Below are positions 1 through 8,069 of a stretch of 64,000 nt of DNA, piece by piece; position 1 is the stretch's first letter; each line of letters begins with the position of its first letter. This stretch comes from Galbibacter orientalis DSM 19592 (GTDB lineage: Bacteria; Bacteroidota; Bacteroidia; Flavobacteriales; Flavobacteriaceae): NCBI RefSeq assembly GCF_000260115.1, contig NZ_JH651379.1, forward strand, positions 3,064,240-3,128,239, written 5' to 3'. Below the pieces are notes generated by a model, which was not told the DNA's origin, made no database searches, and saw nothing but the letters and a program-made list of their open reading frames with translations. The position numbers and the translations under genes are program-made.

Positions 1-1
1 T

Positions 2-211
2 AATGTTTTTTTGAAAAATAATACTATTTCTTCGGAGGCTATTTTAACGCTTCATGGAGTTAAAAGTGATACTGAATTTGTGTTGAATTTTCCAGAAGTT
101 AAAACTGTAAGCACTACACAAATACTTAAAAAAGGAGAAAATACTGAGATGACTTATTATCAAAAAAAGAATGTAGATAAGGATGAATATAAGGTTACAA
201 ATATTTGTTAG
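2..211 (+). CDS. C-terminal end of an unidentified protein (cut by window start)
   Basis: The reading frame is open from the second base of the window and stops with TAG at 209-211, so this is most likely the last 69 codons of a longer gene that starts outside. A TTG at position 11 could be read as a start, but the frame continues upstream of it. The visible part is soluble-looking, with no membrane segment or cysteine motif apart from a final Ile-Cys. I do not recognise the family. The next gene starts 42 bp later on the same strand. Confidence 0.5.
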   Translation, partial: NVFLKNNTISSEAILTLHGVKSDTEFVLNFPEVKTVSTTQILKKGENTEMTYYQKKNVDKDEYKVTNIC

Positions 212-253
212 TTTTTAAAATGAAAAATTAATTTTTACTAAAAAAGTGAAATA

Positions 254-643
254 ATGAAAAACAAAAAGTTTTATATTGAAAGGGTTGCTGCTTTAATTGC
301 TGCCATACTATTACTACAGAGTTTGTACTATAAATTTACAGCGCATCCAGATAGTATTAAACTTTTTACGGAGCTTGGTGCAGAGCCAGTTGGTAGAATC
401 GGACTAGGCTGTATTGAGTTGGTTACGGGTATTCTTCTGATTTATAGAAAAACGTCACACCTTGGAGCATTAATTGGTGTTGGATTAATGATAGGTGCTA
501 TTATTTCTCATCTTGCCGTTGTTGGAATTAATTTTAATAATGATGGCGGAACTTTATTTTCTTTAGCCTGCATTATTTTAATTTGCTGTGTAACCGTTTT
601 AATAGTTAAGGATACAAAAATTCCTTTTATAGCTAAAAGATGA
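254..643 (+). CDS. DoxX-like small membrane protein
   Basis: This 129-residue protein has four hydrophobic segments (about residues 10-28, 48-64, 69-92 and 100-118). The FTxLGAEPxGRxG stretch after the first segment and the GxxELVTGILL stretch resemble the DoxX/MauE-like membrane family. Its biochemical role is not established; members are often linked to redox or thiol metabolism. The stop codon overlaps the start of the following ATP-grasp gene by 4 bp (ATGA), so the two are very likely translated from one message. The start follows an A-rich leader typical of Bacteroidota. Confidence 0.6.
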   Translation: MKNKKFYIERVAALIAAILLLQSLYYKFTAHPDSIKLFTELGAEPVGRIGLGCIELVTGILLIYRKTSHLGALIGVGLMIGAIISHLAVVGINFNNDGGTLFSLACIILICCVTVLIVKDTKIPFIAKR

Positions 644-1677
644 AGTTAAAACAATGGTATATAAAATTAAGTTCATGGGAATATTGGCCCATGTGGATTT
701 TATATGTACCTGTGTTTATTCAGCATTTTTATTTGTCAATTCGTGCCAGAAGTTTATTCTTTTTTTTGAAAGTTAATCCTGCAATAACCGAAGGCTTTAT
801 TTTAAGTGACGAAAAACATACTACTCTAAAGTTAGTTCCTGAGAGTTTAAAACCAAAAGGGTTTATAATAAGTAAAAACAGCTCTTTGAGTGCTATAAAA
901 ACGTTGTTAGACAAACACTCAATTCTATTTCCTATTATTGTAAAACCTAATGTAGGTTTTAGAGGACTTTCCGTTCATCGTTGTGAAAATGAAGAGGAAC
1001 TCTCTAAAATTGATTTTGAAAAGGCTACGTATCTTGTTCAAGAGTATATTGATTATCCTGTAGAAGTAGGAATCTTTTATTATCGATATCCGAATGAAGA
1101 AAGAGGGGTAATCCCTTCCATCACTTTAAAAGAATTTCTTTCAATTAAATCAGATGGAACCCATACACTATCGGAACTTATTAAAGAGAAACCTCGTGCT
1201 TTTCTTCATTATAAAAAGTTAAAAGAAAAGTTCTCTAAACAGTGGGATGTAATATTTCCAGATGGAGAAGAAATTGTTCTAGAAGTAATAGGAAACCATA
1301 ATAGGGGGACTAAATTTATTAATGCAAATGCTATTTTAGATGAATCGCTTCTCAAAACATTTGATGAGTTAAATACAAAAATGGAAGGTTTTTACTACGG
1401 AAGATTTGATATTAAAACAAAATCTATTGAAGATTTAAAACAGGGTAAAAACTTCAAAATTCTTGAAGTAAATGGCGTAGGAGCGGAGCCAACACATATT
1501 TACGATCCTAATTATAAACTTATTGATGCATGGAAGGAGTTGCTTTTTTTGTGGAAAGTAACCTATAAAATAGCTCTTGAGAATAAGAAAAAAGGGGAGG
1601 AGTTTCCTGTTTTTTCTGATGCAAAAAAGCGTTATTTGCACTATAAAAATTATAAAAAAATAGCATTAACTCATTAA
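640..1677 (+). CDS. ATP-grasp domain protein (D-Ala-D-Ala ligase-like)
   Basis: This 345-residue protein has the ATP-grasp pattern: a lysine-glycine loop around residues 97-112 (VKPNVGFRGLSV), a nucleotide-contact segment near 134 (YLVQEYIDYPVEVG), and the metal-binding strands GRFDIK (about 252) and ILEVNGVG (about 275). ATP-grasp enzymes join a carboxylate to an amine or thiol through an acyl-phosphate. The substrate cannot be told from the sequence. The N-terminus (about 1-40) is hydrophobic and aromatic, which suggests membrane association. Overlap with the DoxX-like gene implies the two act together. Confidence 0.65.
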   Translation: MKLKQWYIKLSSWEYWPMWILYVPVFIQHFYLSIRARSLFFFLKVNPAITEGFILSDEKHTTLKLVPESLKPKGFIISKNSSLSAIKTLLDKHSILFPIIVKPNVGFRGLSVHRCENEEELSKIDFEKATYLVQEYIDYPVEVGIFYYRYPNEERGVIPSITLKEFLSIKSDGTHTLSELIKEKPRAFLHYKKLKEKFSKQWDVIFPDGEEIVLEVIGNHNRGTKFINANAILDESLLKTFDELNTKMEGFYYGRFDIKTKSIEDLKQGKNFKILEVNGVGAEPTHIYDPNYKLIDAWKELLFLWKVTYKIALENKKKGEEFPVFSDAKKRYLHYKNYKKIALTH

Positions 1678-1710
1678 TTAGATGCTATTCACTACATTTA
1701 AAATTCTTTT

Positions 1711-2484
1711 ATGAATAGTAGAACTTCACAATTAGAAGCAATAGATAGACTCCTAACTATTATGGACGAGCTCCGAGAAAAATGTCCGTGGGATAAAAAG
1801 CAAACCCTACAAACACTCCGACATTTAACCATAGAAGAAACTTATGAACTTGGAGATGCTATTTTAGATAATAATTTAGAGGAAGTGAAAAAAGAGTTGG
1901 GAGATTTATTACTTCATATAGTTTTTTATTCTAAAATAGGGAGTGAAACCAACGATTTTGATATTGCGGATGTTGCAAATGGAATTTCGGAAAAGTTAAT
2001 TCATCGTCATCCACATATTTATGGAGATGTAGACGTTTCTAATGAAGAAGAAGTTAAGCAGAATTGGGAAAAACTAAAGCTTAAAGAAGGGAAAAAAAGT
2101 GTTTTGGAAGGAGTTCCTAAAAGTCTTCCAGCGTTGGTTAAAGCTAGTAGAATTCAAGATAAAGTAGCTGGCGTAGGCTTTGATTGGGAAGAACCACAGC
2201 AGGTATTTGAAAAACTACAGGAAGAGTTAGGAGAATTTCAGGAGGAAGTTAATAAACGCGACCAAGATAAGATGGAAGCGGAATTTGGAGATGTGCTTTT
2301 TTCTATGATTAATTATGCTCGTTTTTTAAAAATAAACCCTGAAGATGCGCTAGAAAGAACCAATAAAAAATTTATTAGTCGCTTTCAATACCTAGAATCT
2401 AAAGCTAAAAACATGGGGAAATCTTTAGGAGATATGACTTTAGCAGAAATGGATGTTTTTTGGGAAGAGGCTAAAAAGCAATAG
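1711..2484 (+). CDS. mazG: Nucleoside triphosphate pyrophosphohydrolase MazG
   Basis: The 257-residue protein contains two MazG all-alpha domains. The first (about 20-110) has CPWDKKQT near its start and the metal-binding EExxE and ELGDLLLH motifs. The second (about 165-245) has EELGEFQEE and EAEFGDVLFS. MazG hydrolyses NTPs to NMP and pyrophosphate, cleaning the nucleotide pool and in some bacteria tempering the stringent response. Length and double-domain layout match the E. coli type. It lies 33 bp after the ATP-grasp gene on the same strand and may share its transcript. Confidence 0.93.
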   Translation: MNSRTSQLEAIDRLLTIMDELREKCPWDKKQTLQTLRHLTIEETYELGDAILDNNLEEVKKELGDLLLHIVFYSKIGSETNDFDIADVANGISEKLIHRHPHIYGDVDVSNEEEVKQNWEKLKLKEGKKSVLEGVPKSLPALVKASRIQDKVAGVGFDWEEPQQVFEKLQEELGEFQEEVNKRDQDKMEAEFGDVLFSMINYARFLKINPEDALERTNKKFISRFQYLESKAKNMGKSLGDMTLAEMDVFWEEAKKQ

Positions 2485-2626
2485 GTAATAGAGGTGTGGA
2501 GTTTACAGTTTAATAATTTTCTTCTTAAAACTTTATCTTCGCTTATAGCGTCCTAAAATATTTAGAACAGGATTGACCTTCATTCAAAAACCAAAGTTTA
2601 GGCTAGGAGAACAAAAGGGTAAAATG

Positions 2627-2634
2627 TATCTTTG
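2627..2634 (+). promoter_or_regulatory. -7 promoter element (TATCTTTG) of the MATE gene
   Basis: An exact TAnnTTTG match lies 19 bp before the ATG at 2653. This shows that the in-frame TTG at 2632, which lies inside the element, is not the start. No clear -33 TTG is seen at normal spacing. Confidence 0.6.
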
Positions 2635-2652
2635 CGCTTTCAAAAATACTTC

Positions 2653-4032
2653 ATGGTTTTAGAACAGTACACTAAAGAATTTGCATATAATTTAAAATTA
2701 TCTTTCCCCGTTATTTTAGGTATGTTAGGACATACTTTTGTGGCTTTTGCAGATAATGTAATGGTTGGGCAATTAGGAACCGCAGAATTAGCGGCAGTAT
2801 CCTTAGGGAATAGTTTTATTTTTATAGCAATGTCTTTAGGAATAGGTTTTTCTACAGCAATTACTCCTTTAGTGGCCGAAGCCGATGGGGCTGGAGATAT
2901 AGAAAGTGGAAGATCTTCTTTAAAACACGGACTCTTTTTAAGTACCATTATTGGATTGGCTTTATTTGTAGTATTATTATTTGCAAAACCCTTGATGTAC
3001 TTAATGGAACAGCCGAGAGAAGTGGTTGAAATAGCGCTTCCTTACTTAGATTTAGTAGCTTTTTCATTAGTGCCACTTATTATGTTTCAGGCATTGAAAC
3101 AATTTTCAGATGGTTTGTCGGAAACAAAATATCCAATGTATGCAACCATTGTAGCCAATGTGGTAAATATTGTTTTAAATTACTTTTTTATCTTCGGAAA
3201 GTTTGGATTTCCAGAGCTTGGAATTATAGGAGCTGCAATTGGTACATTGGTATCAAGATTCATGATGGTTATTTTCTTGTGGTGGCTATTTAAAAAGAAT
3301 AGCAGAATAAAACAATATGTAACTAATTTTAAATGGAAGGTTATAGAGCAGAAAATGATTAAGAAAATCATAAACTTAGGACTTCCATCGGCTTTGCAAA
3401 TGTTTTTTGAAGTTGCCATTTTTACTTCTGCGGTATGGCTAAGTGGAGTTTTAGGTAAAAATCCGCAAGCAGCAAACCAAATAGCGCTCAATCTTTCGAG
3501 TATGACGTATATGGTTGGAGTAGGCTTGAGTGTTGCTGCAATGGTAAGAGTTGGAAATCAGAAGGGATTAAAGAATTTTAAAGAGCTTCGAAGAATAGCA
3601 ATATCTGTATTTTTCTTGACTTTTTTAATTGAAGTAATTTTTGCACTTTTCTTCATTTTATTTAGACATTGGTTACCTACTATTTATTTAGATCAAAACG
3701 ATATGATAAATTTAACCGATAACACCGAGGTAATCTTAGTAGCGTCGCAATTATTACTAATTGCTGCATTTTTTCAAATTTCCGACGGACTCCAAGTTAC
3801 ATTTTTAGGAGCTTTACGGGGTTTGCAGGATGTTAAAATTCCAACACTTATAACATTTGTAGCCTATTGGATTATAGGTTTTCCTATCTCTTATTTTTTG
3901 GGACTCAAAACAAGTTTAGGAAATATGGGAATCTGGATTGGATTACTTTCTGGACTTACTATAGCCGCAATATTTTTGTATTTTAGATTTAATTATCTGA
4001 CAAAAAAATTAATTGTGTCAAAAGTAAATTAA
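2653..4032 (+). CDS. MATE family multidrug/sodium antiporter
   Basis: The 459-residue protein has about 12 hydrophobic segments in two similar halves. It opens with LSFPVILGMLGHTFVAFADN, typical of MATE exporters of the NorM type, including the conserved VDTVMVG-like stretch seen here as ADNVMVGQLG. These inner-membrane transporters export cationic drugs or metabolites in exchange for Na+ or H+. The start at 2653 is chosen because the longer frame from TTG 2632 would begin inside a -7 promoter element. Substrate is unknown. It stands alone, with its own promoter. Confidence 0.88.
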   Translation: MVLEQYTKEFAYNLKLSFPVILGMLGHTFVAFADNVMVGQLGTAELAAVSLGNSFIFIAMSLGIGFSTAITPLVAEADGAGDIESGRSSLKHGLFLSTIIGLALFVVLLFAKPLMYLMEQPREVVEIALPYLDLVAFSLVPLIMFQALKQFSDGLSETKYPMYATIVANVVNIVLNYFFIFGKFGFPELGIIGAAIGTLVSRFMMVIFLWWLFKKNSRIKQYVTNFKWKVIEQKMIKKIINLGLPSALQMFFEVAIFTSAVWLSGVLGKNPQAANQIALNLSSMTYMVGVGLSVAAMVRVGNQKGLKNFKELRRIAISVFFLTFLIEVIFALFFILFRHWLPTIYLDQNDMINLTDNTEVILVASQLLLIAAFFQISDGLQVTFLGALRGLQDVKIPTLITFVAYWIIGFPISYFLGLKTSLGNMGIWIGLLSGLTIAAIFLYFRFNYLTKKLIVSKVN

Positions 4033-4085
4033 AAGTTATTACAGTTAAGAATAACTTTAACTATTAACTAACAACGAAGAATAAA

Positions 4086-4316
4086 ATGGAATTACCAAAG
4101 TTTATATTAGGCGATAACACAGATTATCCGAATGCAATTTTTATTATTCATACAGAATATCCTCAATTCATTATTAATTTAGAAAATGATGAAGTTGAAT
4201 GGCTAGAAGATTTTTCTGCTGAAGATGAAAAAGAACTTGCAACAGAAGCAGAAAACCTTATCCAAGCTGCAAATGAATTTTACGACCGGGAGGTAAGTAG
4301 ATATGATGAAGCTTAA
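4086..4316 (+). CDS. Conserved hypothetical acidic protein
   Basis: A 76-residue acidic protein with no signal peptide or membrane segment. The N-terminal half looks like a small beta-rich unit (LPKFILGDNTDYPNAIFIIH), followed by a probable helix rich in Glu and Ala (about 40-70). Proteins of this type are common and uncharacterised in Flavobacteriaceae as far as I recall. It ends 3 bp before the PAP2 phosphatase gene, so the two are probably co-transcribed. No function can be assigned. Confidence 0.7.
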   Translation: MELPKFILGDNTDYPNAIFIIHTEYPQFIINLENDEVEWLEDFSAEDEKELATEAENLIQAANEFYDREVSRYDEA

Positions 4317-4319
4317 TAT

Positions 4320-4886
4320 ATGGATACTTTAATAGATTACGATCAGCAGTTATTTTTATATTTAAACGGATTAGGAAGCCAATCATACGATGCTTTTTGG
4401 ATGTTTATGACAAATAAATGGGCTTCAATTCCGTTATATGTCTTTTTACTAATACTATGTATTCGTACTTTAAAATGGAAAAAAACACTTGTGCTACTTG
4501 TTATTGTAGCACTTATGATTGGGGTAACCGACCAATTGGCAAATGCCTTTAAATATGGTTTTGAGCGACTACGTCCGTGTCATGAAGAGAATATTATGCC
4601 ATATATGCGCTTAGTAAAATCCTATTGCGGTGGACAGTTTGGCTATTTTTCAGCCCATGCATCAAATTCTTTAGCGGTAGTTACTTTCTTTTCTATACTG
4701 CTTTCTAAAAATTATAAATGGCTTCCATTTCTTTTAGTTATTTGGGGAATAACGGTAGCTTATAGTAGAATTTATATTGGGGTACACTATCCTTTAGATG
4801 TAATTACGGGGATGTCTATTGGAATAATTTTGGGATTCTTTTTCTCAAAGCTTTTTAGATTTGTATTGAAGCGTTTCAGTATATAA
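4320..4886 (+). CDS. PAP2-family membrane phosphatase
   Basis: The 188-residue protein has about five membrane segments. It carries the three-part PAP2 signature: KYGFERLRP (KxxxxxxRP, about residues 79-87), a central SAH (about 112-114) and SRIYIGVHYPLD (SRxxxGxHxxxD, about 147-158). The histidines are the nucleophile and the acid/base. The family dephosphorylates lipids such as phosphatidic acid, phosphatidylglycerol phosphate or undecaprenyl pyrophosphate at the inner membrane. Which one applies here cannot be decided. A palindromic repeat follows before the convergent msrB. Confidence 0.88.
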   Translation: MDTLIDYDQQLFLYLNGLGSQSYDAFWMFMTNKWASIPLYVFLLILCIRTLKWKKTLVLLVIVALMIGVTDQLANAFKYGFERLRPCHEENIMPYMRLVKSYCGGQFGYFSAHASNSLAVVTFFSILLSKNYKWLPFLLVIWGITVAYSRIYIGVHYPLDVITGMSIGIILGFFFSKLFRFVLKRFSI

Positions 4887-4916
4887 AACAAAACTATTAT
4901 TTAATACTAAGAGTAT

Positions 4917-5097
4917 CATATTAATTCAAAAACAAAGTTTTCAATCAAATAATTTAGTCATTTCGACTGAAAGGAGAAATCACATCTCGGTTATTTAACT
5001 CATAAGTTTTTCGAGTGATGAGATGCCTCCCGTTGGTCGACATGACTGTGACTATTATCAGTTTCCGCTAAACCAGTTTTGATTTTGAATTAATATG
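4917..5097. repeat. Palindromic intergenic repeat between convergent genes
   Basis: A 181 bp element bounded by a perfect 15 bp inverted repeat (CATATTAATTCAAAA at 4917-4931 and its complement at 5083-5097). A second, imperfect inverted repeat lies inside it: GTCATTTCGACTGA from 4957 and TCGACATGAC ending at 5046. The inner part resembles a repeat type widespread in flavobacterial intergenic DNA. It fills the space between PAP2 (+) and msrB (-), so it could end transcription in both directions. Confidence 0.75.
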
Positions 5098-5098
5098 C

Positions 5099-5596
5099 TT
5101 AATTCTCATCTGGGATAAAATTTAAAGCGATTCCATTTACACAATGTCTTTTTCCAGTTGTGTTACTAGGACCATCATCAAAAACATGACCTAAATGCCC
5201 GCCGCATTTTGCACAATGCTCTTCATCTCTAGGAACTCCAATTTTATTATCAACACCATATCCAACATTTCCTTCTATAGCTCTATCAAAACTCGGCCAT
5301 CCTGTTCCCGATTTAAATTTATGTTCACTTCTAAATAAGGGAGTAGCACAGGCAGCACAAACATAAGTCCCTGCTTCTTTAATTTCTAAAAGATCACTAG
5401 AAAATGGGCGTTCTGTACCAGCTTTTCTTAACACATAATATTCACTTTCAGATAACTCACTTTTCCACTCAGCATCCGTTTTGGAAATGGGAAATTTAGA
5501 TTTTTTGGAGTCTGTAGTTTCTTTTTGATTATTTTGTGCTTTGGTATTACAACTAAAGAGTAGTATACAAAAAAATGATAAGATTATATTTTTCAT
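5099..5596 (-). CDS. msrB: Peptide-methionine (R)-S-oxide reductase, lipoprotein form
   Basis: MsrB reduces methionine-R-sulfoxide in proteins. The 165-residue product starts with a lipoprotein signal peptide ending in the lipobox LLFSC (Cys about 16), so it should act in the periplasm or at the outer membrane. The zinc-binding cysteine pairs CAAC (about 80) and CAKC (about 128), the GTGWPSF substrate motif and the catalytic cysteine in RHCVNG (about 152) are all present. Length fits MsrB plus a leader. It faces PAP2 tail to tail across a palindromic repeat. Confidence 0.94.
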   Translation of the reverse strand: MKNIILSFFCILLFSCNTKAQNNQKETTDSKKSKFPISKTDAEWKSELSESEYYVLRKAGTERPFSSDLLEIKEAGTYVCAACATPLFRSEHKFKSGTGWPSFDRAIEGNVGYGVDNKIGVPRDEEHCAKCGGHLGHVFDDGPSNTTGKRHCVNGIALNFIPDEN

Positions 5597-5667
5597 AAGA
5601 AAGAATGTATATTTTTAAGTTAATTACGAAATTTTAGTCGGATTAGTTTTTAATTCCTTGCATTATT

Positions 5668-6186
5668 ATGTCCACAACAAATACGGTAGTATTACGACCT
5701 CGGTTTAAAAAGAATTTACCATTTCATAATGAAACAATTTTAAAAGCTTTTGAGAATTCTAATAAAGACAACATAGATTTTGTAGTTACTCGTATAGACG
5801 ACCATGTGTTTATTAAATACCCAAAAGCCAAACAACATTTTTGGTCTCCACAATTACATCTAGAAATTAATGAGCAACCAGAAAAGGATTCCTGTTTGCT
5901 TTATGGATTATTTGGACCTAATCCTACAGTTTGGAGCATGTTTATGTTTTTACATTTTATGGTTGGGACTCTATTTTTAGCAATTGGGGTATGGGCATAT
6001 AGTAATTGGAGTATAGACAATCCTTATAAAGTGCAATTATTAATTATGGGAGTGCTAGTACTTATTTGGGTTGCTTTATATTTTATAGGAAGCATTGGTA
6101 AATATTCAAGTAAGGAAGAAATGCAAGCGCTCTATAATTTTATGAATGTACTAATTGAGAATGAAAAAATTAGAGATAAAAAATAG
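5668..6186 (+). CDS. Conserved hypothetical protein with two membrane segments
   Basis: The 172-residue protein has a soluble N-terminal part (about 1-85) with the stretch FWSPQLHLEI, then two hydrophobic segments (about 92-112 and 124-143) and a short charged tail. I recognise the general type as a conserved flavobacterial membrane protein but know no function. It is transcribed away from msrB, 71 bp apart. Its stop codon lies inside the stem of a strong terminator hairpin. Confidence 0.75.
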   Translation: MSTTNTVVLRPRFKKNLPFHNETILKAFENSNKDNIDFVVTRIDDHVFIKYPKAKQHFWSPQLHLEINEQPEKDSCLLYGLFGPNPTVWSMFMFLHFMVGTLFLAIGVWAYSNWSIDNPYKVQLLIMGVLVLIWVALYFIGSIGKYSSKEEMQALYNFMNVLIENEKIRDKK

Positions 6187-6213
6187 CCCGATGAAATTAT
6201 CATCGGGCTATTT
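6181..6213. terminator. Strong stem-loop terminator, probably bidirectional
   Basis: A perfect 14 bp stem (AAATAGCCCGATGA and its complement) with a 5 nt loop lies between two convergent genes. The stop codon TAG of the upstream gene (6184-6186) is part of the left arm. The ATTT ends of the stem supply short U-runs in both directions. Confidence 0.85.
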
Positions 6214-6240
6214 AAAATAATATATGTATTTAAAAATACT

Positions 6241-6744
6241 TTAGTTTAATTTTTGAATGGATTTAATATTGGCAGCTTTCATAACTTGATCCATATTACT
6301 TAAATCCATATTTTTTGCTTGATAAGATGGAATAATAGCAATTCTAAAAACCTGATTTTGAGTATCTCCAGGTAGTAATGTGTTTAAATCGAAGTCTGCA
6401 GCTTCAAGAAATAAATTTACATCTGCTATGGTATAATCAAAATTATATATTAAATCACCTTGATCTAATTGTCTCGTTTGAGGGAGTGCTCTCCAAATAT
6501 CATTTCCATTATTATCTTGTCCCCATAATAAATATACCTGAAGAACATCAAAATCTGAAATTTCTATATTATCAGGAATAGGAATTAGTTGGGAAAATTC
6601 GTTTGCACTATTAAAATTTACTGTAGTTTCAAAAAATTCCGCAACAGCTCCATCATATCCTGGAGGTCCCGGAGGTCCTTCCGGTCCTTCGCAAGAAGTA
6701 AATACAAGTGTTGCTACAAATAAAAGTGTGATTATTTTTTTCAT
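6241..6744 (-). CDS. Lipoprotein with a short collagen-like Gly-Pro-Pro run
   Basis: The 167-residue product has an SPII signal peptide (MKKIITLLFVATLVFTSC, Cys about 18) followed at once by GPEGPPGPPGYDG, a collagen-like Gly-X-Y stretch of four triplets. The rest is a soluble domain rich in Asp and Asn with no motif I know. Lipoproteins of this layout are frequent in Flavobacteriia and uncharacterised; the Gly-X-Y run is too short to form a stable collagen helix and may act as a stiff linker to the membrane anchor. It converges with the gene ending at 6186. Confidence 0.75.
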   Translation of the reverse strand: MKKIITLLFVATLVFTSCEGPEGPPGPPGYDGAVAEFFETTVNFNSANEFSQLIPIPDNIEISDFDVLQVYLLWGQDNNGNDIWRALPQTRQLDQGDLIYNFDYTIADVNLFLEAADFDLNTLLPGDTQNQVFRIAIIPSYQAKNMDLSNMDQVMKAANIKSIQKLN

Positions 6745-7054
6745 AATAGTTTTGTTTTTTTAAAATAACGCAAATGCTATGCCAATATTTTTTACTGTTA
6801 GTTTTTAAATTTAAAATTACTACTTTTTTACATTGTTGCCCTATAAAAGTAGATAGAATTTATCAAGCTTTAGTTATATCAAGCTTTCAAGAGGTTTTCA
6901 AAATAGTCTCTTGCTCTTAAAGAGGATAAACAGAAAGTGGGCTTTAATAACGATTTTTTTATAAATTACTTATTTTTTGATAGTTAATGTTTAGTCTTAA
7001 TCTTTTTTCTTGTAGTGGAGCGGTCTTTTATCTTTCCTCTAACTTTACTATATT
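6745..7054. other. 310 bp AT-rich spacer with nothing recognised
   Basis: This spacer lies between the lipoprotein gene (-) and the downstream end of the hydrolase gene (-). It is AT-rich, with a short direct repeat of ATCAAGCTTT (near 6862 and 6879). I see no credible gene, exact TAnnTTTG element on the minus strand or strong hairpin. A near match (CAAATGCTA, spacer of three) at about 6771 could be the lipoprotein promoter. Confidence 0.4.
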
Positions 7055-7924
7055 TCATGAATATTCTTTTATAAAATCTATAAGCTTTAAAATAACTTTA
7101 TCATCGCCTAGTATTTTTCGGTGTCCGAGTCCTTCAGTTATTATTAATTCTGAATTCTTTAATTTTTCATGAATATTTTCAGAAGAAGAAAGAGGCGAGT
7201 CTAAATCATTTTTATCATGAAATAATAGAGCAGGAATTTTAACATCTTCCGCAGCAATACTTGCAGAATAATTATTAACATCTTCCATGGCAATTTTATC
7301 AAACCCCATTTTTATAGAATCTCCAATTTTTTCCTTTAAACCTAGCTTATTTGTAAAATCGTAAATTATATCATCTATCTTATCGCCACTTCCTATTAAA
7401 ACCATAGCATTGGTTTTAAAGCCTCTACTAGCAGCGTTTACAAGAGTCATACTCCCTAAGGAATGCCCTATTGCAGCTTCAAATGGACCATATTTTTTAT
7501 TTACTTCAAAAACGGTATCAATAAATTCAAGCATATTGGTAGTCTTTCCAGTAGAGCGCCCATGTGCAGGGCCATCAAAACTTATAGTACTGTATCCTAT
7601 TTTTAGCAAAGAATCGGCTATTTTTGAAAGTTGTGTGCCTCTACCGCTCCATCCATGTACAAGTAGAATTTTCTTTTTACTTTCTCCATACTCATAAATA
7701 ACTACTTCTTTTTTTATGGATGAAATTAAAAGTCGCTCTTTCTTTGCTTCATGCTCCATTTTATGCTCTCTTTTTGGAGTGGGATGTTTTATTGGAGTTG
7801 CAAAAAGTTTGGCAACATATTTACTAGCCAACTTAGGAGAAATAAACTGTAATGTCTTAGCAGAAAAAGTAATTGGTTCAGGGATTTTTACCGATTGTTG
7901 ATAGTTTTCTTTCTTAGAAGCCAT
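7055..7924 (-). CDS. Alpha/beta hydrolase
   Basis: The 289-residue protein has the alpha/beta hydrolase fold signature: an oxyanion region LVHGWSGRG (about 91-99), the nucleophile elbow GHSLGS (about 151-156, Ser 153), a likely acid Asp in HDKNDLDSP (about 236-244) and the catalytic His in GLGHRK (about 264-269). It has no signal peptide, so it should be cytoplasmic. The substrate (ester, lipid or peptide) is not readable from sequence. It lies alone and is divergent from glgB. Confidence 0.85.
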   Translation of the reverse strand: MASKKENYQQSVKIPEPITFSAKTLQFISPKLASKYVAKLFATPIKHPTPKREHKMEHEAKKERLLISSIKKEVVIYEYGESKKKILLVHGWSGRGTQLSKIADSLLKIGYSTISFDGPAHGRSTGKTTNMLEFIDTVFEVNKKYGPFEAAIGHSLGSMTLVNAASRGFKTNAMVLIGSGDKIDDIIYDFTNKLGLKEKIGDSIKMGFDKIAMEDVNNYSASIAAEDVKIPALLFHDKNDLDSPLSSSENIHEKLKNSELIITEGLGHRKILGDDKVILKLIDFIKEYS

Positions 7925-8069
7925 TATTTAATATGAATTAGAAGTTGCAATGTATTAATTTTAAATCCTTTTTTTATACATTTAAGAAGCATAATAATTC
8001 TAAATCCTATCAGATGAGAAAAGCTTATTTTAATGATTCAAATTGTATTTTTAATAACTATGGGAAAAT

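Noticed and set aside
6987-7172. 61-codon plus-strand frame opposite the hydrolase 3' end
   Set aside because: It lies mostly antisense to a well-supported gene and lacks protein-like composition.
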